Below, one piece after another: positions 1 through 10,931 of a stretch of DNA of 64,000 nt. The stretch comes from Protonemura montana (lineage: Eukaryota; Arthropoda; Insecta; Plecoptera; Nemouridae). The position numbers and the translations under genes were made by a program. The notes below the pieces were generated by a model, which was given only the letters and a program-made list of their open reading frames with translations, searched no databases and had not been told where the DNA came from. Numbering within the stretch: the stretch's first letter is position 1; every line of letters begins with the position of its first letter. The stretch is from positions 4,964,001 through 5,028,000 of the forward strand of contig OX387609.1 of the NCBI GenBank assembly GCA_947568835.1, written 5' to 3'.

Positions 1-679
1 CAGATATAACGGACGTTAAGCCCTCGTAAAAGCGGCGAGACCAGACGCGGTGTAATTCAATACACGGCAACGCCTAAAGTAGTTGGTTACGAACACCAAA
101 CATAGAACAAATACTTTTAACATCAGCTAGCCTTTTTTCGTTTTTCTTTTTATACATTGGTCCATATCGAGAAATCAACACAATTACAACACAGAACAGA
201 GAGATAATTATAATATGTTTAACAGTAGCCACTTGACAGATCGTTTTGCTTTGAAAACACCGACAATGAGTACTTGGAGATTTGTTTACAGTGAGGATAG
301 TTTAGTGGGCGAGGGTTTCAGCAACGCCCGTGTAATTGATAAATGCTTAAAACGTAATCGATCCGGGAAAGAAATTGTCGCGGTCACGAATCCCGTTTCG
401 TTTCTCATCACCTTTTTGTTTTTATACAACGCGTAATAAATGTACAGATTTGCTTGCCGTTTTAAAAAGGAACCAAACGTTCGTTTCTCGATTCGATGCA
501 CGCGACTTACCAGGAGCGACCTTGTAAAAATCCCTGAGCCTCGTAGTTTTAAAAATTGTAAATTCTTGTTATCACTTTTGCGAGATAAAATTTCGTCGGC
601 GGCTCCTCGCCCGTCGTTCCGACCCGCCGAAACGTGCCTGAACGTCTAAAGGTGCGCCGGGAGCCCGGGGTTTTAGAAC

Positions 680-687
680 TATGTACA
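680..687 (-). promoter_or_regulatory. Pumilio response element UGUACAUA (distal)
   Basis: A second identical TGTACATA on the minus strand, 47 nt downstream of the first. I saw no TGTANATA in the antisense direction within 1-1076. Confidence 0.65.
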
Positions 688-726
688 GCCCAACAGGCAT
701 CAAAAGACCGGAGGCAAAACATCCTA

Positions 727-734
727 TATGTACA
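727..734 (-). promoter_or_regulatory. Pumilio response element UGUACAUA (proximal)
   Basis: The minus strand reads TGTACATA, a perfect UGUANAUA site, about 345 nt after the stop codon. It matches the code predicted from the eight contact triplets of the encoded protein. In-vivo binding is inferred. Confidence 0.65.
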
Positions 735-1076
735 CGATCGAGGTGACGCTTAGTATGTATAGTAGTAATTAATTAGTAATAATAGTCTTCTATCAAATGA
801 CATCTGGTGAAAAATTCTGTGATTTGCGTCGATCCGGCCTAAAATATGGCCGCTCGTCTAAAAGCTAGGCGCCGGACGGGCCGCCCTGTAAAGCGGTCCG
901 CCCGAAAAAATGTAGTAGGAAAAATGAAATGTCGTAGCCGTCGTCTGCAACACCAACACCTAAAGTCTAATCCGTCGCTCACCCAGCGACACAAACCTCC
1001 CCGTCAAAAACCTCGAAGAAAATCCGACTGGAACGTCGGGAAAAAATGCGCTTCGCCGCAAGTCCGCGGCTGGGAG

Positions 1077-1332
1077 TTAAAGCGCGTTGCTCGGCGGGCC
1101 GATCGGGCCGAGGTCGGGTGGAGGGGGGCCGACGCCCATCGCCGCCGCTGTCTTCTGGAAGAACTTCTCGAGCTTGGCGATGATGTGCTTGCCGTACGTG
1201 TACTTGCGCAGAGAGTTGAGGTGCGGACGGATCTTGTGCATCAGCGTCTTGCGCTGGCCAGGCTCCGACACGTCTATCATCTTCTGGACCACGTAGTTGG
1301 CGTACTGGTCTTTCATCATAACGTGCAGTGCG
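1077..1332 (-). CDS. pum: pumilio last exon (PUF repeat 8, C-terminus, stop)
   Basis: Acceptor CTTCTGTCCTCAG starts the exon. It encodes [20 protein letters not shown] (repeat 8; Asn, Tyr, Gln), the C-terminal half-repeat with [18 protein letters not shown], a short Gly/Pro linker, and [12 protein letters not shown] followed by a stop at 1079-1077. Drosophila has a long insertion between the half-repeat and GPIGPP. Here the tail is compact, more like vertebrate PUM. Confidence 0.97.
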
Positions 1333-4300
1333 CTGAGGACAGAAGGGGAGAGGCAGGGGTTAGTGGAGATCCTGTGCTTGGGTCTGACCTAAAAATCTGC
1401 AATTCTGAATTCATCATAAACATATACTACGATCGATACTGTTGTAAGAACAGCCTGTGTAGGTTATGACGCATTTGCTGTCACAAGAATTGGTATGTTC
1501 ATTGTACCTTTTGACAATTAATGCTCAAAAAACAGACATTTGCCACGTTTCCTAATATTTTTAAACCAATAATCTCACAAAGTACTGCAGTAATGCTACA
1601 TGAAAAAAGAAAGATACTTTCCACCAGCCTTGGACTAGACCAACAAAGCAGAATTGAAAAAAAAAGGAAAAACAAATCACAGACTGTATTTGAAGCTTGT
1701 CAGAAGTGATGCCAAGTTTTTAACTCTAAGGTTATTATATTTATGCTTTGTGCTGACGGGCATTGATGGAGCATGAACAAAAAAAAATAATAAAAAACTG
1801 GTTTCAAGACTGAGCGGCACTCACTTGTCGTTGAAGCTGCAGACCTCCTCGATGAGCACGACTCGTTCTGCTCGCGTCGCGTGCGTGACACACTTCTCCA
1901 CAACGTTGGAGGCAAACTTGTGCTGCGATAGGTTCAACACCTTGCCACGAACCGACATGATGATCTGCGACTTGTTCTCTGGCTTGCCGTGCTCTGGAAA
2001 ACGGAAACAAGCACGCTTGAATCGCGGTTGAAAAGTAAATAGAAATCTGTTTTGCAGCAATTTATATGTGCCATACAAACAGCTTGCTTAGTGGTTGCAT
2101 GAAGGTTTTCAGACCCGTGAAAGCTCCTCAAACTAAAGCTTGACTGTAAAGCACATCAAAACAGCTTGCTTAATGCTCGACCCACACGTAATAATAAAAC
2201 CTAGAATCCTAGTGTAAGATGTAAATTAAGAAAAATATATGGTTATTAATAACGATGGTTATACTTGTAAAGCTATAGCCTATATCATATGGTTACAAAT
2301 GGACGTGGGGTAGGGATGGCTATGTGGAGTGTCTCTGTTTTAACCAGGAATTCTCAGACTAACCAGCACTTGGAACTTTCAACAATTGGTTCACCGACAG
2401 ACATCGGAACCTTTCGGACCGATGCAATGAGCGGCTTACATCTATGATTATGAAACCATCTTTCCTTCTGCACCACAATAGAAACCTAGCCATGAAAATG
2501 ATACAGGCAGCAAATCTTCCAAGCCATGTGAGGAATTTATATATAATGGTCACGTGCTGTATTTGAAGGCGTGCCACATATTTGCCATGCCATGTATTTA
2601 AAAGGACCATTCTAAACGATATCACAGCAAATATCGCTCTTTAACCGATAAGAGATGTTTTTATCATGTCGACTTACACATGCAGTATATCGACTAATAT
2701 AGAAACGGGTCTCCGAGTCAACCAGAAGAAACTGACTTACAAGAACTGGCTAGAATGCAAGTGAATCTTTGAAATGGTTCTTGCAAAAAGTACTTTTGCC
2801 AACGTAAGCGTTACCCACCTAGCACGTGCTGAATGACGTAGTTGCCGTACTGGTCCTGGATCAGCTGCTCTACATGCGAGTGCAGCTCGTCGAGGATCGG
2901 CGACGTCTGCTCTGGCGTGCAGTGCTCCAGGATGCGCTGAATCACTCGGCAACCGTACGGGTGCGTTGACAGTGCAAACACTTGGCCTACAAACGAACGA
3001 CATTCAGGTTAGGTTAGATTACAGATCTACAATAGCAGATTGGGCAATTAACATGGTTTTCACATTGTACTAAAGGGTGGTATAAGTTCTATGGAGGTAA
3101 TTAGGCCTGGATTAAGTCATCTATGTTTGAAAGACATACAAAAAATAATTTAAATTTGAATTAGATACCAAAGTCCTCATATTTACACTATTAGGGCCAA
3201 GCCACAAGAACAAACTCTGAAATAACAATGACAAGTTTAAATGCTCATATTATCTCCTCATTACCACCTGTGTCACACTTGATTAGTTTGTTTAAATACG
3301 TATACCCAATGTCTGTACTTATTCATTTAAGCAGAGGAGCGAGTTTAAAAAAACTAGCACGTTGATTATGTAACTTCTTAAGACAAATAACATACACCAG
3401 ACACATATAAAAAAATCGGCTAGCAGACCTCAGAATTATATTTAATTTTAATTTAAGAAAAGCCACTTGCACTTAGAAAACCATTGCTCGTGAAGCGAGT
3501 TGTCAACGTTAGAAACTCCTGACACATGAAACTCAGCACCTTCGCGATGTCCATACCTTGGAAAGCGTTGATTATGAACTGCAGGGCGTGCGGCTCAACA
3601 CACTCGATGCACTTCTGCACAACGTGGTTGCCGTTCTGGTCTTTCACGCACTTGAGCACGTGACCGTCGAGCTCGCGCACAATCTCTTGCTGGTGCTCGG
3701 GCGAGATGGACTCCAGCGCCTTCTGAATCACGCGGCAGCCGTACATCTGCAGAGCCAGCGGCAGCACGTGCCCACGCACCTGGGGATATCCGCAGCAAAG
3801 CAAGGTTAGCCAAGATGTTTCGATGCAGATTCTAAGATCAATATTTTTCAAACATTCTTTCTGAGACATGTTAAGTGCTCTGGGGTCTGTGAAATCAGAT
3901 TCAAATTGGAAATGCTTGCAAGCGCAAAGTGCCAGTTCGCTACCAATTTAGTATTGTCTGGGCACCAATTTTTGAGAGATTAGTGTTCCTAATGATAAAA
4001 AAAAATCTATGGGATCTTGTATGAACATATTTTTAGTGCAGGACGTACAAAGTATATTGTGCTAGTGTGTAATTTCTTAGGATAAACGTTTACATAACAT
4101 TCATTATTGAAGCGAGAGCGACCATATGAGAGGTCATATAGATAGATTATTTATGACACTGGAAGTATTTTTTACATGTGATTTTAGGCATGGAAACAAC
4201 GACATGGGGTTTCAGGCGAGTGGATAAAAAGTCCAGGGGCTTTCAAAAGATGCCAAAGGCGTTACCTGCTGGGCCAGCGTCGTCTTCTGCTCCGCGGTAC

Positions 4301-7300
4301 CAAACTCGAAGAACTTCTGTATGACGTAGTTGCCGAATACGTCCGTCATGAGGTTGTATGCGGCGGACAGGATCTCGGCAAACACCATCTGCTTCTCGCC
4401 GACGGTGGCGCGCTCCAGCTTCTGCTGGATGAACCGCGAGCCGTGCTGGTCTTGTGAGAACTCGGTGATGTGGTTGGCGAGGTCGCGCAGTTGCAGGTTC
4501 GGGTAGCGGTTGTTGCGCGAGACAAAGTCATCCCTGGAAACCGGCAACAAATCGGGTTAGTGACGACTAAATGGAGGCAAGCTCAAAGTTTCAAGGCTGA
4601 GATGTCTCAAAGTTGCGATGAGTTGATAATATAGTGGGGCATATTTCCAAGATAGGTCAAACGGATCAAATGGCAAGGTTATTTTTTTACCCAGAAATTA
4701 TGATTTTTAGACTCAATTCTAATTTATCTAATCTTAGCACTAGTTAAAAAAAATTATAACTTCATCAAGTAACAGGCATAAGTTGCAAAGCAATAAAAAA
4801 ACCCGGATTAATTTTTTAAATCAAAACACTGTAGTGATTATCTTAGTTTAAAATGTGAATTGGGCTAGGATTTTAAAGGTTTACATAAGCTAAGGACTTT
4901 GTACCCTCAGGTCTACTGGCTTATGCTAAGATGACAAACTATCCCACCAAGGCTAGAGTTGACAAGAGGGTCTGCAAATTGAGAAGAGCACAAAAACAGG
5001 GTAACACAGTTGAAAACACGGCAGTTCCTCCCGTCACTGCAGATTTCCGTCGATGACTTACCGGAAGTCTTCAAGCATCCGACTGCGTCCGGCTGGCTTG
5101 TCGAGACCGGGCGCGGCTGTGACACGAGCCTGGCCTCCGAGCTTGCCGAACAAAGAGTTGCTGGAGCCGAACATGCCGTTGGCTGTCAGACCGACGCCTG
5201 CAGGAGCACAAACAAGTCAGACACGTCGCAAAAGTGCAGAACATCTTCATGGTCATTAATTCAAGACCGCTTCACAATGAAGTCATATCTAATGATGGCA
5301 ATTCAGAACCCAATATGGTCATACTCAAGCTTTATTGTCATGGCAACGCAAAACCAATTGCCACATTGATGGTCTTACAGGAGGTCACTGGTAATATTTT
5401 AAAGCTGCATTTTTAACAGCCAAGCATCATAAAGTTGGTAGTCACAATCAAGATGAGCAAAAGAGCAGATATAAAACTAGAAACTTTATTGCAAAACAGT
5501 AAAGCTGATTAAGACACAGTTGTTCAATGCTTGGTCGAGGATTTAACGATCCCTTCGCTTGGCGTCAATGCACCGGATCAGCTGTCCGATTGGCAGTAGT
5601 TGCAATATCTTTTGTACGAAGGAAACGTTTGATAGAAATTAATTACCTCCGTTGCGGAACTTTGCCTCTGCACCGGGTGCGGCTGACAGGCGACTGGCGC
5701 CGGACATTAGCGCGCCGAGCTGGAGACTGCCGGAGCTGCCCATCGCAGACAGCGACGGTGGAGGGCTCATTGAGCCGGACGCCAGGCCCAACGGGCTCGG
5801 GCTGGCCGTCACCGTGCCTGAACATGGGAAAACACAGACGTTATAATATTATCGAGGCTTACGCAGGGACGCATTTAGGGCCCTCCGCACAAAGAACCGT
5901 TACCGAAACATAATTTTATAGTTTAGAACTGGTGTAAGTTACAAATGGAAACTAATGGAATTACGCATCTGTCCAATGTTTAAAGAGAAAAAAGAAAAGA
6001 GTTCAAATTTGGGTTCCCTATTTCAGTTTGTGCACTACAAAGAAGAAAACTTGAGATGTAAAAAAAGGATTTGACACAAAGTTTTTTTGAATGACTCCTT
6101 ATTTTCAGTCCAGACAGAGCTGTAAAAGTGGAAGGCAATAATTTTCCAACCAAACTTTTTTTTTAGCGTAGAAGTTGTGTCGAGGTCTGGTTCCACTCAC
6201 CGAGAGCGCCGTAGTTCTGCGGCCACTTGTTGCGTCCATACTCGATGGACGGCGAGAAGGCGGAGGTGTTTCGATCAAACGAGTCTCGTCGTCCGGAGCT
6301 CGTGTTCAAACCAAGGCCTGAGGCGCAACAGAAAAGCGGTTTGTTAGTTTCGCCGGCGCTTTCACGGTCTCAATTCCGTGGCATTGTAAGTTTTGTTACG
6401 TCTCGAGTCATGGAAAAAATACCAGAGGACTTGCACACATTTTAAAACTTGATAAGCTTTTAAAGCTTAAAACCTTAAAGGTGAAAAGGAATATATTATT
6501 CAAACTACTTAGTAGTTTTCACAAATCTCATAAGCTCGACACTCCCTCGACACTCTTGCAGAATGCTTAAAATATTAACTAACAATGGCCGTCATAATAC
6601 TTCAAGCCCAATATAACGTTACAAATGTCTTTAGAACACATGGACAAGCTTGAGATAGCGAAATGCATCTTACTGAGCACAACTAAACAGAACACACAAA
6701 GTATAGATAGCTAAAAAAAAAAATCAATGTCATAAAAGTTACGCCTGTAACGATCTTGTCAGGCAATCTCATGCAAATGCACAATCTGAATCCAGAGAAC
6801 ATGAAGTTGATTTCATAGCCTGTCTACGATTCACTCTGAGTGTTGGAAATGCAACCAAGAATGTAAGCTAGCAGCTTGGCAGCACAAAAGCAATTGTAAT
6901 TATTACTTGCATACAAGCGTATGCATGCGCATGCAAACAAAATTTATGTGCTAATGCAACAGCCGTAATTTACAGAGCACCACGTCTCACTGCCTTGGCA
7001 CCGATATCACCCACCATTAAACCCACCGTTATTTATGAGCAATGTCAAGCAAGGAGAGAGGAAATGCAAGCATTGGAGCGAAAGAGAGAAAAGAGGCTGG
7101 ACGTTTGTCTTCCGTATCCCATACCACTTACAGCAAATTTTTGTGCTTTTCTTAGTTTCAATTTTAGCTAATAAGATTTACCAATAAAAAGATCCCCAAA
7201 ATATCTTGCCTAATTGCTTTATCTAATTAATTTCATTCCCTTTTCAAGTTACAGAAAAGCACAATCTGAATAATAGAAATTCAGCTTGCATTTTTTAAGA

Positions 7301-10300
7301 ACAGTGAGAAAGCTTTGAAGATTTTTTTCTGTAAAAACAAGTAATTTTCGTAGGTTTTATAGACAAAATATCTTTGCACATCTGCATGCAGCCTAATTAT
7401 TTTCTCACCATACTTAAAATATACAAATCTGAAACAAGACTTGACAAAATCAGACATTCGTTTGGCGTGCAATGTCCTACGATAGAGAAGAGAGCAAGAT
7501 CTAAAAGAGTTTCGGAGAGTGAGAACTAGGTCACCTGATCCAAGCGATCCGAGAGCTGGCGACCCGATGTTGCCCAGCTGGCCAGCGTAGCCCAGGGAGT
7601 TGTTCACCGCCGCATACTGCCCGCTCGAGTACTGCCCGCCTGCCCACACCACCAAGGTTAGCCGGCCGCAACGGGGTGGTTACAAGTAAAGGGTTTTCAC
7701 GGAACGGTAAGCGGAAAGGCAGGTTATCGAAAGCGTTGAAACGTGAATGTCTACTAGTTGCCTAGAGCTTGATCAAGGCTTAAGCTGTGATGGGATTCGG
7801 TGAAAAAAGGAAGGGTGTGGTAAGCAAATTGTTTCTTGATATCAGCTGCAAGTGAGGGTTTTGTTTGGATGTTCAGTTTAAGGAATGCAGTGGTGTTTAT
7901 CTCTTAACGACGAGGAAGATTGCCAAGACGTGGGATTTGTTACGATGATTATGGATGACAATGATTGCTGAATCCTGATTGCACTGCGTCTAGTAATTGA
8001 GATTGACTCCCATGATTTTTTCTGACACACTTTACAATAGATTTTTTTGGCATCATCAAGTCAGTGCAAACAGGGGTATTAAATGATGGCAAACGTTCTG
8101 CATCGTTTGAAATCGTTACAACAAACCACAAAATGACCACACAACAGCGTTACGTTACAAGTGAAACAAAACACACACATCTCCACAGCCCAACCAAGTT
8201 AAAAACTTTGTACCAAGTAAAAAGCATCATTTTTGCATAAGTTTACAACAGCTGTAGTTTGTGTCTTTAAATTAACCTTTCACCTGATAGAACCTAAACT
8301 GTAACACCTATTAAACCCGTATAAGAAGGCCTAATTAGAGACTGGCTTGCAATACTCAAAATGATAAACGTATTATGATTTTTAAAAGAACTGAATTTCG
8401 AATGCTCATCAACCGGTTGATTTTTCACAAATTTTCTAGGCACTAGATTCTAAACCTGCTCGTTAAAGATGCCAAAAAACAAAGCAACTTTCAGATATTG
8501 ATTTTTAAGAATTGTCATCAACCCTATTTCAGTGACCGTAGAACGGGACAAATCCTTATGGTTCAGATTTGGTTCCATAGGACATTGGTACGGTGAAACT
8601 GCTCCCAAAAAATCTATCCCGTTAAATGAAACAATCCCTGAAGAAAAATGCCCCTAGCGATGTTTTCAGCCACCTTTATTACCAGTTAACTTCTTTAAAA
8701 AGCCGTCCATTTCACTCACCCCCGATCGAGTTCCCGTTGGCTGCCGAGCTGTAGATCGATTGCTGCCCGGCATACATGGACTGCGCCTGCTGCCCACCTG
8801 GCTGCGCGCCTACTAGGCGCATGCCTGGCTGCCCCTGCGTCTGGCCGTTGACTAGCACCGGCGCAGGCGACACGAGACGCATGGGAGTTCCGGAGCCGAT
8901 CGACCGCATCACCAACGAGCCGTTCTGGTCGTAGTACGCCGGTATCACCTGGTACTGACCCTGCACTTGCGTCGGTACCGCATACTGGGGAGCAGAAGGG
9001 CGGAGTGTTAGATACAAGTCGATTACAGATAAATTCTGGAGTTATATTTGATAGTTTGCCTGGGATGCCAGGTGTATGGGTGGATTTATATAGGAATCTT
9101 ATCAGTTGACATGAGACTCTCTTGAAAGAAGGCACCTTTTGATAAGTTCTTTAGAGTTTTGAGTGCAAGGTGTGTTCATTGCTTCACTCATATTATTAAA
9201 TGAAAGCAAAAACATCGAGTGAAAATACCAAATCTGAAGTCAAAGGAATCAATTGATAATTTGTCTCTGGATAAATCTCTTTGAATGTGTCATTTGGAGG
9301 TCGATTTCCTGTTTAAATTTTCAGCTCTGGCATACAATTCAATCAAAACAAAAGCTCAAATATGCAATATATGAAATGCAATATCAAATGTATGAATATG
9401 AAAACGTATGTTAACAATTTAATTTTAATTTGAATGAGGCTTGTTAGTTTCACTTGTCAATAATGAATTGCTTATTGGACTTTATATGGCATGTTAACTC
9501 GCTAGGTAAATGATAGTTTGCGGTCTTTGACTTTCTTTTCTGTCAAATCACAGGCTCATGCATTCCTGTAATTTGCATGTAACAGTAATCGTTAACGATT
9601 ACTCCGCAAAGCACAGCACGTGTAACACTTCAGGTTAGAGCTTCCCAAGCTGCACTTGAATTGAATTTTGAATTGCAATTAAAAGTTAAACTACAGGAAT
9701 TAGTTGTTGTCAGTGGTGGCAGTAGCCAATCTAGTGAATTCAATTAAAAGTTATCCTTTGACACCGACAGCGTATGTGTGTGTACGTGGCTAACTTCCGC
9801 CTCATTGCACTTCAATGCCATTGCACAAGCCTTTAAATTGCAGTGCGATTTAGTAGACATAGGCTTCAATCAAAGCTGACCATAGGATACAAAGTGAATG
9901 ACAGATGAAGGGGTTTAATCTCCAGTTTTGATCCTAACAACAATGGGGCAATAGCACTCACATGTTTGCTGCCTACTCATCAAACAAGGAATATTTAGAC
10001 ATTCCTTATCAATGACTGAAAAGTTACCATTAATCAATGATTCAGGAAGTGTGGGAAGAATGGGAAGAATTGAAGAAGTTTCCAGCTTCCAGTACATTTC
10101 GTATCTAGAAGTTTCTAGATCCCAAGCTGATCCGCACGCCTACCTGCTGGATATTCGTGTTGGCAGCTCCGCCACCTCCAGCCGCCTCCGACGGCGTCAG
10201 CGGCCGTCGTTGCTGCTGCGCCGATGGCACGAGGCCGGCGGGGTAAGCCACGCCCCATGGCGCGACGTTGTAGTACTGCGGCAGCACCGTCGGGCCCGCG

Positions 10301-10931
10301 ATCAGGCCGACGTACGGCTCTTGGCCGTTGAGAACGTAAGGCGTCGTCGGGAATGCAGCAGCAGGGCCGCCGAGACCGGCTGAAGAACCAAATGGGGTTT
10401 GTTTATTTATTGCATTCTATGCATGCATTATAAAGCTGCCTATTTTTAATTACATTCAAAAAGTATGATACATGTCAAAAGTCAATAAAATGACAGGCAG
10501 AACTTAAATTTCTGTTAGTTGGTGACCCATTCAAGATCTAAAATAGCACAGTGTTGCTTAAATTTGTACATATAACATGAACCAATGACACAAATAATTT
10601 TGACACCAACACCTACGAGTTTTCACAGAAATTCCTTCTTTTGATAGATCTGTGGAATAAATTGCAACACTTATGGTTGGCACTCTAAACATCTCGTATT
10701 TTCAACGTAGAAAAACGCCCCCCCCCCCCCCCCCCATAACTTATCCACAGTCTAAAATTGAGTTAGCTTGAAACATGTGCTAGAATCGCCTTCTAGGGGG
10801 CGAAAAAAAAGAAAAAATAAGGAAAGCTCACCGAGTTGTTGCTGTTGTTGAGTGGCCAGATATTGTTGCTGTTGCAGCAGCTGGATTTGTTGAGGCGTCG
10901 CTTGTTGCTGTTGCTGACTTCGAAACAATTG
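1077..10931 (-). CDS. pum: pumilio (PUF RNA-binding translational repressor), 3' part, 12 spliced exons
   Basis: Joined coding segments in transcript order: 10931-10832, 10379-10144, 8984-8720, 7639-7535, 6317-6201, 5817-5647, 5197-5062, 4533-4266, 3779-3557, 2986-2819, 1993-1825, 1332-1077. Every junction is GT-AG and the phases agree, giving 2,214 nt (737 residues plus stop), open at the 5' end. Residues about 1-365 are low-complexity (Gln, Gly, Ser) with islands conserved in Pumilio: [66 protein letters not shown]. Residues about 367-720 form the PUF domain. Its contact triplets, repeats 1 to 8, are SRQ, NYQ, CRQ, NHQ, CRQ, NYQ, SNE, NYQ, the set that reads UGUANAUA. The protein ends in GPIGPP. 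Family knowledge: cytoplasmic Pumilio binds 3' UTRs and recruits deadenylase and partners such as Nanos. The start codon is not identified. Confidence 0.96.
1825..1993 (-). CDS. pum: pumilio visible exon 11 (PUF repeat 7)
   Basis: Acceptor CCGTTTTCCAG and donor GACAA|GTGAGT bound 169 nt. It encodes [19 protein letters not shown], then [20 protein letters not shown] (repeat 7; Ser, Asn, Glu, the guanine-reading triplet). It closes with EEVCSFND; the split Asn codon AA|C continues into ALHVMMKDQ. Confidence 0.97.
2819..2986 (-). CDS. pum: pumilio visible exon 10 (PUF repeats 5 and 6)
   Basis: Acceptor GTTTGTAG and donor CTAG|GTGGGT bound 168 nt. It encodes [20 protein letters not shown] (repeat 5; Cys, Arg, Gln) and [17 protein letters not shown] (repeat 6; Asn, Tyr, Gln). 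The last base completes Glu with AG of the next exon, restoring HVLEHGK. Confidence 0.97.
3557..3779 (-). CDS. pum: pumilio visible exon 9 (PUF repeats 3 and 4)
   Basis: Acceptor ATATCCCCAG and donor CAAG|GTATGG bound 223 nt, phase 0 in. It encodes [20 protein letters not shown] (repeat 3; Cys, Arg, Gln) and [20 protein letters not shown] (repeat 4; Asn, His, Gln). It ends [11 protein letters not shown] plus one base. Confidence 0.97.
4266..4533 (-). CDS. pum: pumilio visible exon 8 (PUF repeats 1 and 2)
   Basis: Acceptor GTTTCCAG and donor CAG|GTAACG bound 268 nt. It encodes [20 protein letters not shown], repeat 1 ([13 protein letters not shown]; contacts Ser, Arg, Gln) and repeat 2 ([12 protein letters not shown]; contacts Asn, Tyr, Gln). 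Between EDFR of the previous exon and NNRYP the spliced product carries six extra residues (DDFVSR) that I do not know from Drosophila or human proteins. The only usable AG is the one chosen here. Confidence 0.96.
5062..5197 (-). CDS. pum: pumilio visible exon 7 (entry to the PUF domain, [10 protein letters not shown])
   Basis: Acceptor CTCCTGCAG and donor TTCCG|GTAAGT bound 136 nt. It encodes [20 protein letters not shown] and ends [10 protein letters not shown], the strongly conserved lead-in to PUF repeat 1. The last codon (Arg) is split CG|G with the next exon. Confidence 0.95.
5647..5817 (-). CDS. pum: pumilio visible exon 6 (APGAEAKFR block)
   Basis: Acceptor ATGTTCAG and donor GGAG|GTAATT bound 171 nt. 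It encodes a Ser/Pro-rich stretch ([20 protein letters not shown]) and then [16 protein letters not shown]. The APGAEAK(Y/F)R element is shared with human PUM1 and PUM2. Confidence 0.94.
6201..6317 (-). CDS. pum: pumilio visible exon 5 ([16 protein letters not shown] block)
   Basis: Acceptor TTGCGCCTCAG and donor CTCG|GTGAGT bound 117 nt. It encodes [20 protein letters not shown], then [18 protein letters not shown]. The [16 protein letters not shown] sequence of Drosophila Pumilio is nearly identical, and vertebrate PUM proteins keep the GRRDS core. Confidence 0.95.
7535..7639 (-). CDS. pum: pumilio visible exon 4 (Gly/Ser-rich linker)
   Basis: Acceptor GTGGGCAG and donor TCAG|GTGACC bound 105 nt. 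It encodes [20 protein letters not shown], then [15 protein letters not shown]. Conservation is low. The call rests on exact phase agreement with both neighbours and on position. A second AG lies 8 nt inside the exon but would break the frame. Confidence 0.88.
8720..8984 (-). CDS. pum: pumilio visible exon 3 ([15 protein letters not shown] block)
   Basis: Acceptor CTCCCCAG and donor GGGG|GTGAGT bound 265 nt, phase 0 in, one base out. It encodes [19 protein letters not shown] followed by QNGSLVM, then [17 protein letters not shown] and a Gln/Gly/Ser-rich tail. The QVIPA and [14 protein letters not shown] blocks match Drosophila Pumilio almost residue for residue. Confidence 0.95.
10144..10379 (-). 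CDS. pum: pumilio visible exon 2 (YYNVAPWG / RRPLTPS blocks)
   Basis: Acceptor TTCTTCAG and donor CAG|GTAGGC bound 236 nt, phase 1 in and phase 0 out. It encodes [17 protein letters not shown], then [18 protein letters not shown], then [17 protein letters not shown]. The YYGVAPWG and RRPLTP motifs are shared by insect and vertebrate Pumilio. The + strand ORF over the same interval is an antisense shadow. Confidence 0.93.
10832..10931 (-). CDS. pum: pumilio visible exon 1 (Gln-rich, LFRSQ block)
   Basis: The exon is preceded by a pyrimidine-rich tract ending TTGCAG and followed by the donor GTGAGC. It opens in phase 0 with [10 protein letters not shown] and continues as Gln-rich sequence ([18 protein letters not shown]). 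The QQLFRSQ block is found in Drosophila Pumilio. It ends with one base (G) that joins CC of the next exon to give Ala. The exon feeding into it was not found nearby. Confidence 0.88.

Larger units (their letters stand above)
1..1076 (-). other. pum: pumilio 3' UTR (runs off the window edge)
   Basis: This sequence lies downstream of the stop codon on the minus strand. No AATAAA or ATTAAA polyadenylation hexamer is visible on that strand, so the mRNA end is probably beyond position 1 or uses another signal. The proximal part (about 840-1076) is GC-rich and the distal part AT-rich. It contains two perfect Pumilio sites (listed separately) and one near match, TGTACATT, at 439-446. Confidence 0.7.
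1333..10831 (-). other. Eleven pumilio introns between the visible exons
   Basis: Introns occupy 1333-1824, 1994-2818, 2987-3556, 3780-4265, 4534-5061, 5198-5646, 5818-6200, 6318-7534, 7640-8719, 8985-10143 and 10380-10831. They are AT-rich and hold no convincing ORF. Two items stand out. A run of 18 C (18 G in the pre-mRNA) lies at 10718-10735, about 100 nt after the donor at 10831. A perfect 20-bp palindrome lies at 9584-9603. Intron 6318-7534 has alternating purine-pyrimidine sequence (TGCATGCGCATGC type) near 6920. Confidence 0.85.

Noticed and set aside
846..1469. 207-codon + strand ORF, the longest frame in the window
   Set aside because: It runs antisense to the last pumilio exon and the GC-rich proximal 3' UTR. 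Its Arg/Lys-rich product has no recognisable domain and the minus-strand gene explains the open frame.
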